Below are positions 6,741 to 15,087 of a DNA stretch of 24,542 bases, piece by piece. The notes under the pieces were generated by a model. The model did not search any database. It saw only the letters and a list, made by a program, of their open reading frames with translations, and had not been told where the DNA came from. The DNA comes from Tidjanibacter sp. Lineage in GTDB: Bacteria; Bacteroidota; Bacteroidia; Bacteroidales; Rikenellaceae. The position numbers and the translations under genes are program-made. Where the stretch lies: NCBI GenBank assembly GCA_017379955.1, contig JAFNVE010000047.1:1-24542 (forward strand). Direction: 5' to 3'. The first letter of the stretch is position 1; every line of letters begins with the position of its first letter.

Positions 6741-6761
6741 CTTTTGTGCTGAATATCTGTG

Positions 6762-6769
6762 CAAAGATA
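6762..6769 (-). promoter_or_regulatory. Bacteroidetes -7 promoter box for the PBP gene
   Basis: TATCTTTG on the minus strand lies 21 nt before the chosen ATG at 6740. A TTG lies 22 nt further upstream, near the expected -33 position. This site decides the start codon of the PBP gene. Confidence 0.65.
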
Positions 6770-6833
6770 TTTTTTTTCTACCAATCTAACGCAATATCGC
6801 ACCCAAAAATTGCATTTCAACCTACGGTTGAGC

Positions 6834-9821
6834 CTATAACGGCATCTCCACCGAGGCACCAAAATAGGGTTTGCCCGTGTCGCTCGGCACAAAGAGCGAG
6901 AGGCGCACCGAGAACTCTGCCTGCTCGGGCATTCTCACGGGCACCACATCAAAGACCACCGAACCGCCAAACGAGGTGGTGGCACTGCGACGCGGATAGA
7001 TGATGGGCAGACCGTCACTCTTCACCGCTCCCGCCTTGGTGTAGTAGGAGGTGTAAGTTGCAAAGTCATAGCCGATTGCAGCCCTGATGCGTTTCACGAG
7101 CAACACTCCGCGCAGACCTCTGTCGGGGTAGAATAGGGGTGCTTCATAGTCGGCTGAGAAGGCGTAGTAGTCGACCGGCAGAATTGGTGAGCGAAGGCCG
7201 CGAGGTTGCAGGTCGCCGATGAAGTGGGTGTAGTAGCCCTCGCCGAGGATATCCTGATAGGCAGCGCGTAGGGTGATGGCGTGGTTGGGGCCGATGCCCG
7301 GAGTGTATGCCTTGCCGAACAGACTAAAAACCGATGTCTCTCTGCCACTGAGTCCTGTGCCGTAGGTAGCGCGCATCATCACACCCCAGCGGGGTAGAAA
7401 GTCGCGGTGGGCGAGGCGTGCTTGGTTGCTGTACTGCACTGAGCCATAGACCATTGTGCGCCCCTGTGTGTAGCCTTCGGTGGTGGGGTCCCAATAGTAG
7501 CCGTTGGTGTGGTTTACCTCCAACGAGGGGGTCAGATAGTTGGTACTGCTACCACCGCCAAGGAATATTGGCAGGTATACTCGACCGCTCAGTGTGATAT
7601 AGTTTCTGTCGCCCGCAAATTGGTGTTGCGGGTTGGCCTTGTCGAAGTGGAGGTTGCCGTTGTTGAATCGCTGAACGTAGGCAAGTGTGTCGCCCTCAAT
7701 GCCAATAAGTCCGCGCACCATATTGCCCGGGGTGGGGTGGTCTTGTTGCCACTTGGCGGTGAACTCCAACTTGGGTGCAAAGCCGAGATATTTTAGCGAC
7801 AGCGACGCATTTTGTCCCTTCTGAGCCGTGTAGCCGTAGCCCACGCGGGCAATCATATCGCCTGTTATGTTCTGCGAGAGGAGCGTAACGCCCAACCCCA
7901 ACTCATTTACAGCACCCTCCATAATCTCCTCAGGGTCAAACATTAAGGGTGCGTAACTGTGGAAGCGGAAGAGGTGGCCGATGCGCGAGTAACGGCGTGC
8001 GGGGCTTTTGCTCACACTCTCTGTCAGGTCGCTCTCGGTGAAGTCGATGGTGTCGATTTTCGGGATACCCCAATCGATGTTGGGGGTGTTGATTGTGCTG
8101 GCGGGCAGTTGCGACCACTCCACGCTCTCTATCCCCTCGTTCTCGGCAGTCACCACCGAGTATCCGTGTGCCGAATAGAGGGTCATTGCCACCCTCTCTC
8201 CGTCGGGCGATGGGGCGGGATCGAATGCACCAAACAGGGCCTCCGAGAGTCGCTCTTCGTGGAGCGAGGCGAGGTCAATCGAGTGGGTGTTGTCGATGCC
8301 CGAAGCCACCGAGCCGAAGTAGAGTTTGCCACCCTCGGCACGGAGGTCGCTGAGGGTCACAAAGGCGGGTTTTCGGATGGTGTTTATCGCGCTATTGACA
8401 GGGTCGAACGATATGATACTCATACCGTTATCCCCCTGAGCAATCAGGTAGTAAAGTCCTGTTTTGTTGTCCCACGCAAGGCCGTGCAGCGAGTGGTCGG
8501 TGAAGAGTTTTTCGCCCCTCGGAGTGTGGAGCGTGTAGGTGCCTTCGGGGTTGTACTCAACCCACGCCAGACCACTCTCGGGAAGTGGGGTGGGGTAGAG
8601 CGCATTTTCGGCGAGTCGGTGGGTGTTGAGTTGTTTGCTCTCAAAGTCGTAGGAGCGCACCACCGAGCCTACGCGTGTATTGAAAATGGTGCTCGGGCGA
8701 TACTCGCTCCACCACACCACGCCATCTGCCATCACGGGGCGGGTGCTGATTGTGCCTGTCGCCACACTACTCTCGATTGCTCCCGTGCTGGTGTCGATGA
8801 TAACAAAGCGGTCGGTCCGATCGAGTGTGGAGTGGAGTGCCACGATGCGCTGGTTGTCGAGCCACATCGGGTGGTTGTAACTCTGCCACCCCTTTTTCGG
8901 GGTTGCGGCAATGGTCGAAACTCCCTCCTCCCAAGCCGTTGCAGCAGGGATATGCGGTGCTTGCGCCCACAACTCGTTATTGGAAAAAAATGTTTCGCGG
9001 AAGAGGTCTACGGTCTTGATACCCAACACCTTTTGCATACCCTTTTGATGCGAGGCGATGAGGTATGGTCGGCGTGCCGAGTAGTCGATGATATCGCCCC
9101 AGACGTAGCGACCCTCTCTCTGGTTTGCGTGGGTCACAAGTCGGTAGCCGAGTTCGTAGTGGTTGGGGATGTAGTCGGCATAGGAACCGCTAAACCATCG
9201 GTCGGGGTTCTTGCCCTCCAAGATTTGCGAGCCGATAGCGCGATAGTGCATCGAGAAGGAGGGTTGCAGAGCGCGACCAAAGAGCGAGGCTTGCGTCTCG
9301 GCATCTGTTGCGTCGCCCTCCAAAAACCAAAATGGCAACAGACCCGTCATCAGCAATGAGCCCTGCTCACCGAGAAGATTGCCGATAAAGCCTGCTGCGT
9401 GGTTGTCGAGGCGGGTGTATTGCGCAATGTGGCGGTACTCGTGCACGGCGAGTTGTTTGAGCCACGGGGTGGAGTAACTCTCAATTGCCGGTGCGCCCGC
9501 CATCTCAACTCGGAAGGGGGTCCACATTGCCATACCGTTGGAGAGGAGTGTGCGCCCGTTGATGATGACGCTCACAGGTCGCGGAGTGGCAAGACCGAAG
9601 CCTACACTCTCTCTCATCTGCCCCATATAGTAGCCCACACTTCGCCCCTTAGCCTCAAAATACTCCGGAGTAATAACAGTGGTCGCCCCCTGGTCGATTG
9701 TGTAAAAATTTTCGCTGGCGGCAATTGCTCCGTTGGAGTAGTATTGCGCATTGGCAATCAGAGTGTTAAGCCAAATGAAGCCCAACACTGAAACCACTAT
9801 TTTTATTCCGATTTTTTTCAT
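6834..9821 (-). CDS. Secreted multidomain outer-membrane protein: gluzincin-like domain, propeller, beta-barrel
   Basis: A protein of 995 residues. Residues 1-25 form a signal peptide ending ANA before Q26. The N-terminal domain contains VHEYRHIAQY, an HExxH motif with H127, E128 and H131. About 37 residues later comes PFWFLEGDATDAE, with E168 as the probable third zinc ligand; this layout is typical of the peptidase-MA clan. The middle (about 280-600) has repeated beta-strand segments such as PSPDGERVAM, like a TolB-type propeller. The last 350 or so residues alternate in the manner of outer-membrane beta-strands and end in FGASVEMPL. It may be a surface protease or a receptor-like protein, but no function is assigned. 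It follows the SUI1 gene by 18 nt, so the two are probably co-transcribed. Confidence 0.75.
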   Translation of the reverse strand: MKKIGIKIVVSVLGFIWLNTLIANAQYYSNGAIAASENFYTIDQGATTVITPEYFEAKGRSVGYYMGQMRESVGFGLATPRPVSVIINGRTLLSNGMAMWTPFRVEMAGAPAIESYSTPWLKQLAVHEYRHIAQYTRLDNHAAGFIGNLLGEQGSLLMTGLLPFWFLEGDATDAETQASLFGRALQPSFSMHYRAIGSQILEGKNPDRWFSGSYADYIPNHYELGYRLVTHANQREGRYVWGDIIDYSARRPYLIASHQKGMQKVLGIKTVDLFRETFFSNNELWAQAPHIPAATAWEEGVSTIAATPKKGWQSYNHPMWLDNQRIVALHSTLDRTDRFVIIDTSTGAIESSVATGTISTRPVMADGVVWWSEYRPSTIFNTRVGSVVRSYDFESKQLNTHRLAENALYPTPLPESGLAWVEYNPEGTYTLHTPRGEKLFTDHSLHGLAWDNKTGLYYLIAQGDNGMSIISFDPVNSAINTIRKPAFVTLSDLRAEGGKLYFGSVASGIDNTHSIDLASLHEERLSEALFGAFDPAPSPDGERVAMTLYSAHGYSVVTAENEGIESVEWSQLPASTINTPNIDWGIPKIDTIDFTESDLTESVSKSPARRYSRIGHLFRFHSYAPLMFDPEEIMEGAVNELGLGVTLLSQNITGDMIARVGYGYTAQKGQNASLSLKYLGFAPKLEFTAKWQQDHPTPGNMVRGLIGIEGDTLAYVQRFNNGNLHFDKANPQHQFAGDRNYITLSGRVYLPIFLGGGSSTNYLTPSLEVNHTNGYYWDPTTEGYTQGRTMVYGSVQYSNQARLAHRDFLPRWGVMMRATYGTGLSGRETSVFSLFGKAYTPGIGPNHAITLRAAYQDILGEGYYTHFIGDLQPRGLRSPILPVDYYAFSADYEAPLFYPDRGLRGVLLVKRIRAAIGYDFATYTSYYTKAGAVKSDGLPIIYPRRSATTSFGGSVVFDVVPVRMPEQAEFSVRLSLFVPSDTGKPYFGASVEMPL

Positions 9822-9839
9822 AGTTTTTGCTCAGTTTTT

Positions 9840-10187
9840 TTATGCTCCCGCCTTCTTTGCGCGGTAGCCCTCTTTGGTGAGAATTTCGATGATACGGTCG
9901 CGGTGGTCGCCCTGGATGATTATCTCGCCATCCTTTGCCGAGCCGCCCACACCACACTTTGTTTTGAGGAGTTTGGCGAGCTCTTTCAGGTCGTCGTCAC
10001 TCCCGACAAACCCTTTGATGAGGGTTGCCTGCTTGCCGCCGCGATGTTTGCGGTCGAGCCACACACGCAGATTCTGCTCCGAAGGGGGAAGTGTTGCCAC
10101 GCTCTCCTCCTCTTCGGTGGTGTAGTTATAGTCCGTAGCGGTCGAGTAGACCACCCCTAATCTTGCTTTCCAATCGTTATTTGCCAT
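9840..10187 (-). CDS. yciH: SUI1/eIF1-like translation factor (YciH family)
   Basis: A 115-residue protein. A variable N-terminal half (about 1-45) leads into the SUI1 domain, with the signature DRKHRGGKQATLIKGF and then TKCGVGGSAKDGEIIIQGDH. That domain binds the small ribosomal subunit in eukaryotic eIF1. Bacterial homologues are thought to influence start-site fidelity, but their role is not settled. A -7 box TATCTTTG lies at 10217-10210 on the same strand. The gene heads a probable two-gene unit with the outer-membrane protein downstream, and it is divergent from the pyr operon. Confidence 0.9.
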   Translation of the reverse strand: MANNDWKARLGVVYSTATDYNYTTEEEESVATLPPSEQNLRVWLDRKHRGGKQATLIKGFVGSDDDLKELAKLLKTKCGVGGSAKDGEIIIQGDHRDRIIEILTKEGYRAKKAGA

Positions 10188-10209
10188 ATTCGGATAAAAA
10201 TTATACCTA

Positions 10210-10217
10210 CAAAGATA
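10210..10217 (-). promoter_or_regulatory. -7 promoter box for yciH
   Basis: TATCTTTG on the minus strand, 22 nt upstream of the yciH start. It is back-to-back with the pyr -7 box at 10240. No clear -33 element was seen. Confidence 0.6.
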
Positions 10218-10239
10218 GGATATTTTGAGAAAAAAGCGT

Positions 10240-10247
10240 TATATTTG
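10240..10247 (+). promoter_or_regulatory. -7 promoter box for the pyr operon
   Basis: TATATTTG matches TAnnTTTG and lies 26 nt before the leader ORF start at 10274. A TTTG at 10224-10227 is closer than the usual -33 spacing, so the promoter may be weak or need an activator. Confidence 0.55.
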
Positions 10248-10273
10248 CTCAGTTAAGAAAATCATTTTGCCTT

Positions 10274-10384
10274 ATGAGCTATACAACACTATACAGAGCT
10301 GCAGATCACTATGAGCGTGGTGCCTCTGTTGTTGGCTCAGCACAAGAGCAAATGAGCAATTGTCGAACAAGCAACAAGAGGTAG
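10274..10384 (+). CDS. Putative pyr leader peptide (36 residues)
   Basis: A short ORF lies between the promoter and pyrC. It begins MSYTTLYRAADHYERG and ends NCRTSNKR. Its stop codon TAG (10382-10384) sits inside the left arm of the terminator hairpin at 10376-10414, so a ribosome finishing translation would cover and melt that arm. Inside it, CCTCTGTTGTTG (10323-10334) can pair with CAACAAGAGG (10372-10381), which would exclude the terminator. This is the layout of translation-coupled attenuation, as in E. coli pyrBI or amino-acid operons. The sensed signal is unknown. There are three Tyr and four Arg codons but no long run. Confidence 0.55.
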   Translation: MSYTTLYRAADHYERGASVVGSAQEQMSNCRTSNKR

Positions 10385-10414
10385 TACCCATTGGGGTAAC
10401 TGCCTCTTTTTTTT
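10376..10414 (+). terminator. Intrinsic terminator (candidate attenuator) before pyrC
   Basis: AAGAGGTAGT (10376-10385) pairs with ACTGCCTCTT (10399-10408) with one U-G pair. It is topped by ACCC/GGGT and followed by eight T (10407-10414). Only 12 nt separate it from the pyrC start codon. No upstream plus-strand gene exists that it could serve, apart from the leader ORF. Confidence 0.8.
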
Positions 10415-10426
10415 AGATATAGAGCA

Positions 10427-11695
10427 ATGAGCGATATTCTGATTCGTGGAGCAAAGGTATGGAACGGTAGCGGTTTTTCGGCTGCCGATGTCGCTATCAG
10501 TGGCGAGACGATTGCCGCTGTGGGGAGTGTGAGTGGCTTCAATCCCGAGAGGGTTGTTGAGGCCGAGGGGTTGTGGCTGATGCCAGGCCTTGTCGATGTG
10601 CACGTTCACCTGCGTGAGCCGGGCTTCTCCTCGAAGGAGACGATTTTGAGTGGCACTCGTGCTGCGGCGCGTGGCGGCTTTACCACCGTATGCCCTATGC
10701 CCAACCTCAGCCCCGCCCCCGACTCGATGGAGGGTTTGGAGGCTCAGTTGGAGATTATCCGCCGCGATGCACAGATTGGCGTTCTCCCCTTTGCGACTAT
10801 CACCCGTGGCCGTAAGGGTCGTGGCGAGGTGGTCGATATCGCCGCCCTTGCCCCCTATGTTGCGGGCTTCTCCGACGACGGCTCGGGTGTGAGCGATGCG
10901 GGCATTATGGAGGAGGCTATGTGGCGCGTGAAGGAGTGCGACAGCATAATTGCTGCTCACTGCGAGGTCGACGACCTTGTGCGTGGCGGTGTGATACACG
11001 ATGGCGAGTTTGCTCGTCGCAACGGAATACCGGGTATCTGCTCGGAGAGTGAGTGGAAACAGATAGAGCGCGACTTGAAGTTGGTGGAGAAGACCGGCTG
11101 TCGCTACCACGTCTGCCATATCTCGACCAAGGAGGCCGTGGAACTTATCCGCGATGCTCGCAAGAGTGGCCTCAGGGCGAGTTGCGAGACAGGCCCCCAC
11201 TACCTCACAATGACCGATGAGGATATCGCCGACGAGGGTCGCTTCAAGATGAATCCCCCGATTCGCACGCGTGCCGACAGGGATGCGCTGGTGGCGGGTG
11301 TGGCAGATGGCACCGTGGAGGTGATTGCCACCGACCACGCACCTCACACTGCCGACCAGAAGTCGCGCGGTGTGCGTGGCAGTGCCTTTGGCATTACCGG
11401 CATTGAGACCTCACTGCCGATTATTTATACCCACCTTGTGGAGCGTGGCATCATCTCGTTGGAGCGTATGGTTGATGCGATGAGCCTTGCGCCTCGCCGA
11501 TTGTTTAAGATGGGTGGAGGTGTGATTGCTGCGGGTGAGAGGGCAGACCTTCTCCTCGCCGACCTCGATAGTTGCTATACGATTGATAGCACAAAATTCT
11601 TGTCGATGGGCAAGAGCACTCCCTTTGAGGGCTGGAAGGTGAAGGGTGAGTCGGCAATGACCATCTATGGTGGAAAGATAGTTTACGAAAGATAA
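10427..11695 (+). CDS. pyrC: Dihydroorotase
   Basis: The enzyme cyclises carbamoyl aspartate to dihydroorotate, step 3 of UMP synthesis. It has 422 residues, the size of type I (B. subtilis-like) dihydroorotases. The metal motif DVHVHLREPG gives H59, H61 and R63. GGFTTVCPMPN follows at 83-93, and ATDHAPHT carries the metal-binding D303. It is the first gene after the attenuator-like leader. Its TAA overlaps the pyrK start codon by one base (TAATG), so translation is coupled. Confidence 0.95.
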   Translation: MSDILIRGAKVWNGSGFSAADVAISGETIAAVGSVSGFNPERVVEAEGLWLMPGLVDVHVHLREPGFSSKETILSGTRAAARGGFTTVCPMPNLSPAPDSMEGLEAQLEIIRRDAQIGVLPFATITRGRKGRGEVVDIAALAPYVAGFSDDGSGVSDAGIMEEAMWRVKECDSIIAAHCEVDDLVRGGVIHDGEFARRNGIPGICSESEWKQIERDLKLVEKTGCRYHVCHISTKEAVELIRDARKSGLRASCETGPHYLTMTDEDIADEGRFKMNPPIRTRADRDALVAGVADGTVEVIATDHAPHTADQKSRGVRGSAFGITGIETSLPIIYTHLVERGIISLERMVDAMSLAPRRLFKMGGGVIAAGERADLLLADLDSCYTIDSTKFLSMGKSTPFEGWKVKGESAMTIYGGKIVYER

Positions 11696-12432
11696 TGGCA
11701 AGCAAAGGAGTTTTTACCATTTTGAGTAATGCACCCCTCACCGACTCGGTGTGGGAGATGCACCTTGCGGGTGACACAACTGCTGTGACCCACGCAGGAC
11801 AATTTGTGAATATAGAGTTGGAGGGTTTGTACCTCCGTCGCCCCATCTCCATCTCGGATTGGAAGGAGGGCGAACTCACTATTATATATAAGGTGGTTGG
11901 CGAGGGTACTGCACGCCTTGCTCAGATGAAGGCGGGAGCAGAACTCGACCTGCTGGTCGGCCTCGGCAACGGCTTTTGGAGTGTAGCCGAAGAGCGCGTG
12001 GTGCTCGTTGGCGGTGGTGTGGGTGTTCCCCCGCTCTACGGACTTGCTCGTCGTCTGAGGGCCGAGGGCAAGAGCGTGAGCGTGGTGCTCGGCTTCAACA
12101 CCGCAGCCGAAATCTTCTTGCAGGAGAAGTTCGAGGCTCTGGGTGCTCGTGTGGTGGTGGCTACGATGGATGGCTCGGCAGGCGTGAAGGGCACTGTGAT
12201 TGACGCAATCCGAGGCGAGGCGGTTGAGTACGACTACTTCTACTCCTGCGGTCCGCTGCCTATGTTGCGCGCCCTGTGCGAGCAGAGCAGTGGTGAGGGT
12301 CAGGTGAGCCTCGAAGAGCGTATGGGATGCGGATTTGGTATCTGTATGGGTTGCACCCACGAAACACATAGTGGCCACAAGCGTATCTGCAAGGAGGGCC
12401 CCGTACTTTTGAAAAGCGATGTAGTATGGTAG
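11695..12432 (+). CDS. pyrK: Dihydroorotate dehydrogenase electron-transfer subunit
   Basis: A 245-residue ferredoxin-reductase-type subunit that passes electrons from dihydroorotate via FAD and a [2Fe-2S] cluster to NAD. An N-terminal FAD-binding barrel (LYLRRPISISDW) is followed by an NAD-binding domain (VVLVGGGVGVPPLYGLARRL). The cluster ligands near the C-terminus are C212, C217, C220 and C232 (GCGFGICMGC, then RIC). It overlaps pyrC by one base and pyrD by seven, consistent with a PyrK-PyrD complex. Confidence 0.95.
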   Translation: MASKGVFTILSNAPLTDSVWEMHLAGDTTAVTHAGQFVNIELEGLYLRRPISISDWKEGELTIIYKVVGEGTARLAQMKAGAELDLLVGLGNGFWSVAEERVVLVGGGVGVPPLYGLARRLRAEGKSVSVVLGFNTAAEIFLQEKFEALGARVVVATMDGSAGVKGTVIDAIRGEAVEYDYFYSCGPLPMLRALCEQSSGEGQVSLEERMGCGFGICMGCTHETHSGHKRICKEGPVLLKSDVVW

Positions 12433-13343
12433 AGAATAAGATATTGGACAAGAGTGTTGAACTCTGTGGCGTGAAACTCGACAACCCCATTGTCCCCGCC
12501 AGCGGTACTTTCGGCTTTGGCGAAGAGGCTGCCGAGTGGTACGATATTAATGTGCTGGGTGCTATCAGTATCAAGGGCACTACTCTTCACCCCCGATTTG
12601 GCAACCCCACACCCCGCATTGCCGAGACTCCTTCGGGATTGCTCAACGCTGTGGGCTTGCAGAACCCGGGCGTGGAGGCCGTTGTAACTAAGGTCGTGCC
12701 CGAACTCCGCAAGGTGTACAAAAAACCGATTGTGGCAAATGTGAGTGGCTTCTCGCTCGATGAGTATAGGGAGTGCTGCCGCAGGATTGACGAGGTGGCG
12801 GATATCATCGAGGTCAATATCTCCTGCCCCAATGTGCACGGTGGCGGTCTTGCTTTCGGTACCGATGCGGCGATGGCTGCCAAGGTTACCGAGGAGGTTA
12901 AGAGGGTGACTACCAAGCCGGTGTTCATCAAACTTTCGCCCAATGTGACCGATATTGTTGCCATTGCGCGCGCTTGCGAGGATGCAGGTGCCGATGGCCT
13001 GACGCTGATTAACACCCTGCTCGGTATGCGCATAGACACTCGTCGTCGTCGCCCTGTGCTGGCTAACAGTACGGGTGGTCTGTCGGGTGCTGCGGTCTTC
13101 CCCGTGGCGGTGCGTATGGTATATCAGGTGGCTCACGCCTGCAAGATTCCTATTATGGGATGTGGCGGTGTGTCGAGCAGTGCCGATGTTATTGAGATGA
13201 TGATGGCGGGCGCAACCGCTGTGCAGGTGGGGTCGGCAAACCTGCGCAACCCCTACGCCTCGAAGGAGATTATTGAGGGGTTGGATGCCGAGATGGAGAG
13301 ATTAGGTATTACCTCTCTGAAAGAGATAATTGGTATTGTATAA
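12426..13343 (+). CDS. pyrD: Dihydroorotate dehydrogenase B, catalytic subunit
   Basis: The enzyme oxidises dihydroorotate to orotate with FMN. It has 305 residues, as usual for class 1B enzymes. NISCPNVHGGG carries C134, the catalytic base Cys that marks class 1 enzymes, and MGCGGVSSSADVIEMMMAGA is the FMN-phosphate site. The pairing with PyrK indicates the NAD-dependent 1B type. Its stop codon is the first triplet of the repeat element TAAAAAGTCGTCTGGCTGG. Confidence 0.95.
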   Translation: MVENKILDKSVELCGVKLDNPIVPASGTFGFGEEAAEWYDINVLGAISIKGTTLHPRFGNPTPRIAETPSGLLNAVGLQNPGVEAVVTKVVPELRKVYKKPIVANVSGFSLDEYRECCRRIDEVADIIEVNISCPNVHGGGLAFGTDAAMAAKVTEEVKRVTTKPVFIKLSPNVTDIVAIARACEDAGADGLTLINTLLGMRIDTRRRRPVLANSTGGLSGAAVFPVAVRMVYQVAHACKIPIMGCGGVSSSADVIEMMMAGATAVQVGSANLRNPYASKEIIEGLDAEMERLGITSLKEIIGIV

Positions 13344-13464
13344 AAAGTCGTCTGGCTGGTAAATTTTGCACTTCCCTTGAAAGCCAAATGCTCATTTACT
13401 TCAAGTAAACTCCGCTTTGTCTTTCTGCACGAAGCCCAAAATTTCCTCAGCCATACAACTTTTT
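13341..13464. repeat. MITE-like inverted-repeat element after pyrD
   Basis: The left arm (about 13343-13375) begins AAAAGTCGTCTGGCTGG. It is imperfectly complementary to the right arm (13431-13464), which contains TTTCCTCAGCCATACAACTT. The loop has a small hairpin, TTTACTT-C-AAGTAAA. The element starts on the pyrD stop codon. A close copy follows pyrE; older relics are at 25-173 and about 1740-1768. No coding capacity. Confidence 0.7.
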
Positions 13465-13660
13465 GGGTCGCAGACCCTTTTCTACCGAGGAGCGTTTGTG
13501 GGGATTGTGAGGTGGTTGGCTCCGTACTAATGTTATTGGGGGGCTGTGGTGTGATAGAGAAATTAGTGAGATTAAGGAATTTAAGGAGATTAAGGAATTT
13601 AAAGAAAAAATCCCTAAACTCTTTAAACTCATTAAACTCCCTAACCTCCCTAAAAATAAA
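13465..13660. repeat. Downstream module and 9-nt-period hairpin repeat (pyrD-pyrF spacer)
   Basis: The mini-hairpin GGGTC-GCA-GACCC is followed by TTTT and a conserved G-rich stretch (TTTGTGGGGATTGTGAGGTGG). After it come a purine tract with a 9-nt period (about 13557-13610) and a pyrimidine tract of units AACTCTTTA, AACTCATTA, AACTCCCTA, ACCTCCCTA. The last part is identical after pyrE. It is non-coding and lacks an obvious promoter box. Confidence 0.7.
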
Positions 13661-13692
13661 GGAAATTAGATAAATAAAACATAAAGGCTAAT

Positions 13693-14400
13693 ATGAAAAC
13701 TAAGGATGTAATTATCGCGTGCGATTTTGGCAGTGCGGAGGAGTGTCTGAAATTCTTGGACAAATTCGAGGGGGCTGAGCGTCCCTTTGTGAAGATTGGT
13801 ATGGAGTTGTTCTATGCGGCGGGTCCTGAGATTGTCAAGGAGATTAAGCGTCGCGGTCACCCCATCTTCCTGGACTTGAAGTGCCACGATATTCCCAATA
13901 CCGTGAAGAAGACAATGGCGGTACTTTCGCGCCTCGATGTCGATATGTGCAACCTGCACGCTGCGGGCACTATCGAGATGATGACTGCTGCTGTTGAGGG
14001 CCTTACCCGTCCCGACGGCACTCGTCCTCTGCTGATTGCTGTGACCCAGCTCACCTCCACCAGCGAGGAGCGTATGCGTGAGCAGTTGCTCATCGATGCG
14101 CCTATTGGCGAGGTGGTTATCAAGTATGCTATGAACGCTGAGAAGGCGGGCTTGGACGGTGTTGTCTGCTCCCCTCTGGAGGCAGGTATCGTGAAGCGTG
14201 CTTGTGGCGATAAGTTCCTCACCATCACCCCTGGTGTGCGCTTTGCCGATGGCGAGGTGGGCGACCAGGTGAGGGTTACCACCCCTGCAAAGGCTCGCTC
14301 GCTCGGTAGCGACTATATCGTGGTGGGTCGCCCCATCACCGCTGCTGACGACCCCGTTGCGGCATATCGTCGTTGCGTGGCAGAGTTTCTGGGTGAGTAA
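13693..14400 (+). CDS. pyrF: Orotidine 5'-phosphate decarboxylase
   Basis: The final UMP-forming step: decarboxylates OMP without cofactor. It has 235 residues, in the group I (short) size class. The catalytic array FLDLKCHDIPNTV supplies D61, K63 and D66, and the phosphate-gripping end shows ITPGVRF and DYIVVGRPI. It is separated from pyrD by the repeat block, and pyrE follows 48 nt later. Confidence 0.95.
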   Translation: MKTKDVIIACDFGSAEECLKFLDKFEGAERPFVKIGMELFYAAGPEIVKEIKRRGHPIFLDLKCHDIPNTVKKTMAVLSRLDVDMCNLHAAGTIEMMTAAVEGLTRPDGTRPLLIAVTQLTSTSEERMREQLLIDAPIGEVVIKYAMNAEKAGLDGVVCSPLEAGIVKRACGDKFLTITPGVRFADGEVGDQVRVTTPAKARSLGSDYIVVGRPITAADDPVAAYRRCVAEFLGE

Positions 14401-14448
14401 GTTTTCCCCGACAAAGGATTTAATTTGTAAGACAAAAAGCATAAAAAA

Positions 14449-15087
14449 ATGAACGTAAGAGAGAAAGATATTGCAGCAGGTCTGCTTTCGATAGGCGCGG
14501 TATTCTTGCGCCCCAACGAGCCTTTCACCTGGGCAAGTGGCATCAAGAGCCCTATCTATTGTGACAACCGCCTGGTACTCACAGCACCCGAGGTGCGCGA
14601 CAGAGTGGAGGCAGGCTTGGCCGATATGGTCAAGGAGTATTACCCCGAGTGCGAGGTGCTGATGGGCACCAGCACTGCCGGTATCGCCCACGCCGCTATC
14701 GTGGCGGAGCGTATGGGTCTGCCTATGGGCTATGTGCGTGGTGGCAATAAGGACCACGGCCGCGGCAACCGTATTGAGGGCCGCTTGGATAAGGGCCAGA
14801 AGGTAGTTGTCGTTGAGGACCTTATCTCGACCGGCGGCAGCTGCATCGAGGTTGTTGAGGCACTGCGCGAGGCGGGTGCTGAGGTGATGGGCGTGGTGAG
14901 CATCTTCACCTACGGCATGGCTAAGGGTCTGAAACGCCTGGAGGAGGCCTCGGTGGAGAACCACAGCCTCTCGAACTTCGACGCACTTGTTGAGGTGGCA
15001 GCCGAGAAGGGCTATATCGCTCACGAGGATATCGCAAGACTGATTCAGTTCCGTAATAATCCTTCTGACGAGTCCTGGATGAAGTAA
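14449..15087 (+). CDS. pyrE: Orotate phosphoribosyltransferase
   Basis: The enzyme joins orotate and PRPP to give OMP. It has 212 residues, the normal length. [16 protein letters not shown] at about 26-41 binds orotate. The PRPP motif [15 protein letters not shown] lies at 118-132, with the acidic pair E123-D124. It probably forms one transcript with pyrF. Like pyrD, its stop codon is the first triplet of a palindromic repeat element. Confidence 0.95.
   Translation: MNVREKDIAAGLLSIGAVFLRPNEPFTWASGIKSPIYCDNRLVLTAPEVRDRVEAGLADMVKEYYPECEVLMGTSTAGIAHAAIVAERMGLPMGYVRGGNKDHGRGNRIEGRLDKGQKVVVVEDLISTGGSCIEVVEALREAGAEVMGVVSIFTYGMAKGLKRLEEASVENHSLSNFDALVEVAAEKGYIAHEDIARLIQFRNNPSDESWMK

Noticed and set aside
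6741..6764. Upstream TTG start of the penicillin-binding protein
   Set aside because: The TTG is part of the TATCTTTG promoter box, so it would not be in the mRNA. The ATG at 6740 gives a normal basic N-terminus before the membrane segment.
7959..9359. A 466-codon open frame on the plus strand
   Set aside because: Antisense to the outer-membrane protein that has a signal peptide and HExxH motif. The translation is Cys/Val/Gly-rich shadow sequence.
13557..13660. A CRISPR-like array or coding repeat (translation gives SLNSLNSL)
   Set aside because: The units are 9 nt with no spacers, the two halves are complementary, and the same module recurs in other spacers without a start codon or conserved frame.
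13666..15024. A 452-codon open frame on the minus strand
   Set aside because: Antisense to pyrF and pyrE and running across their spacer.
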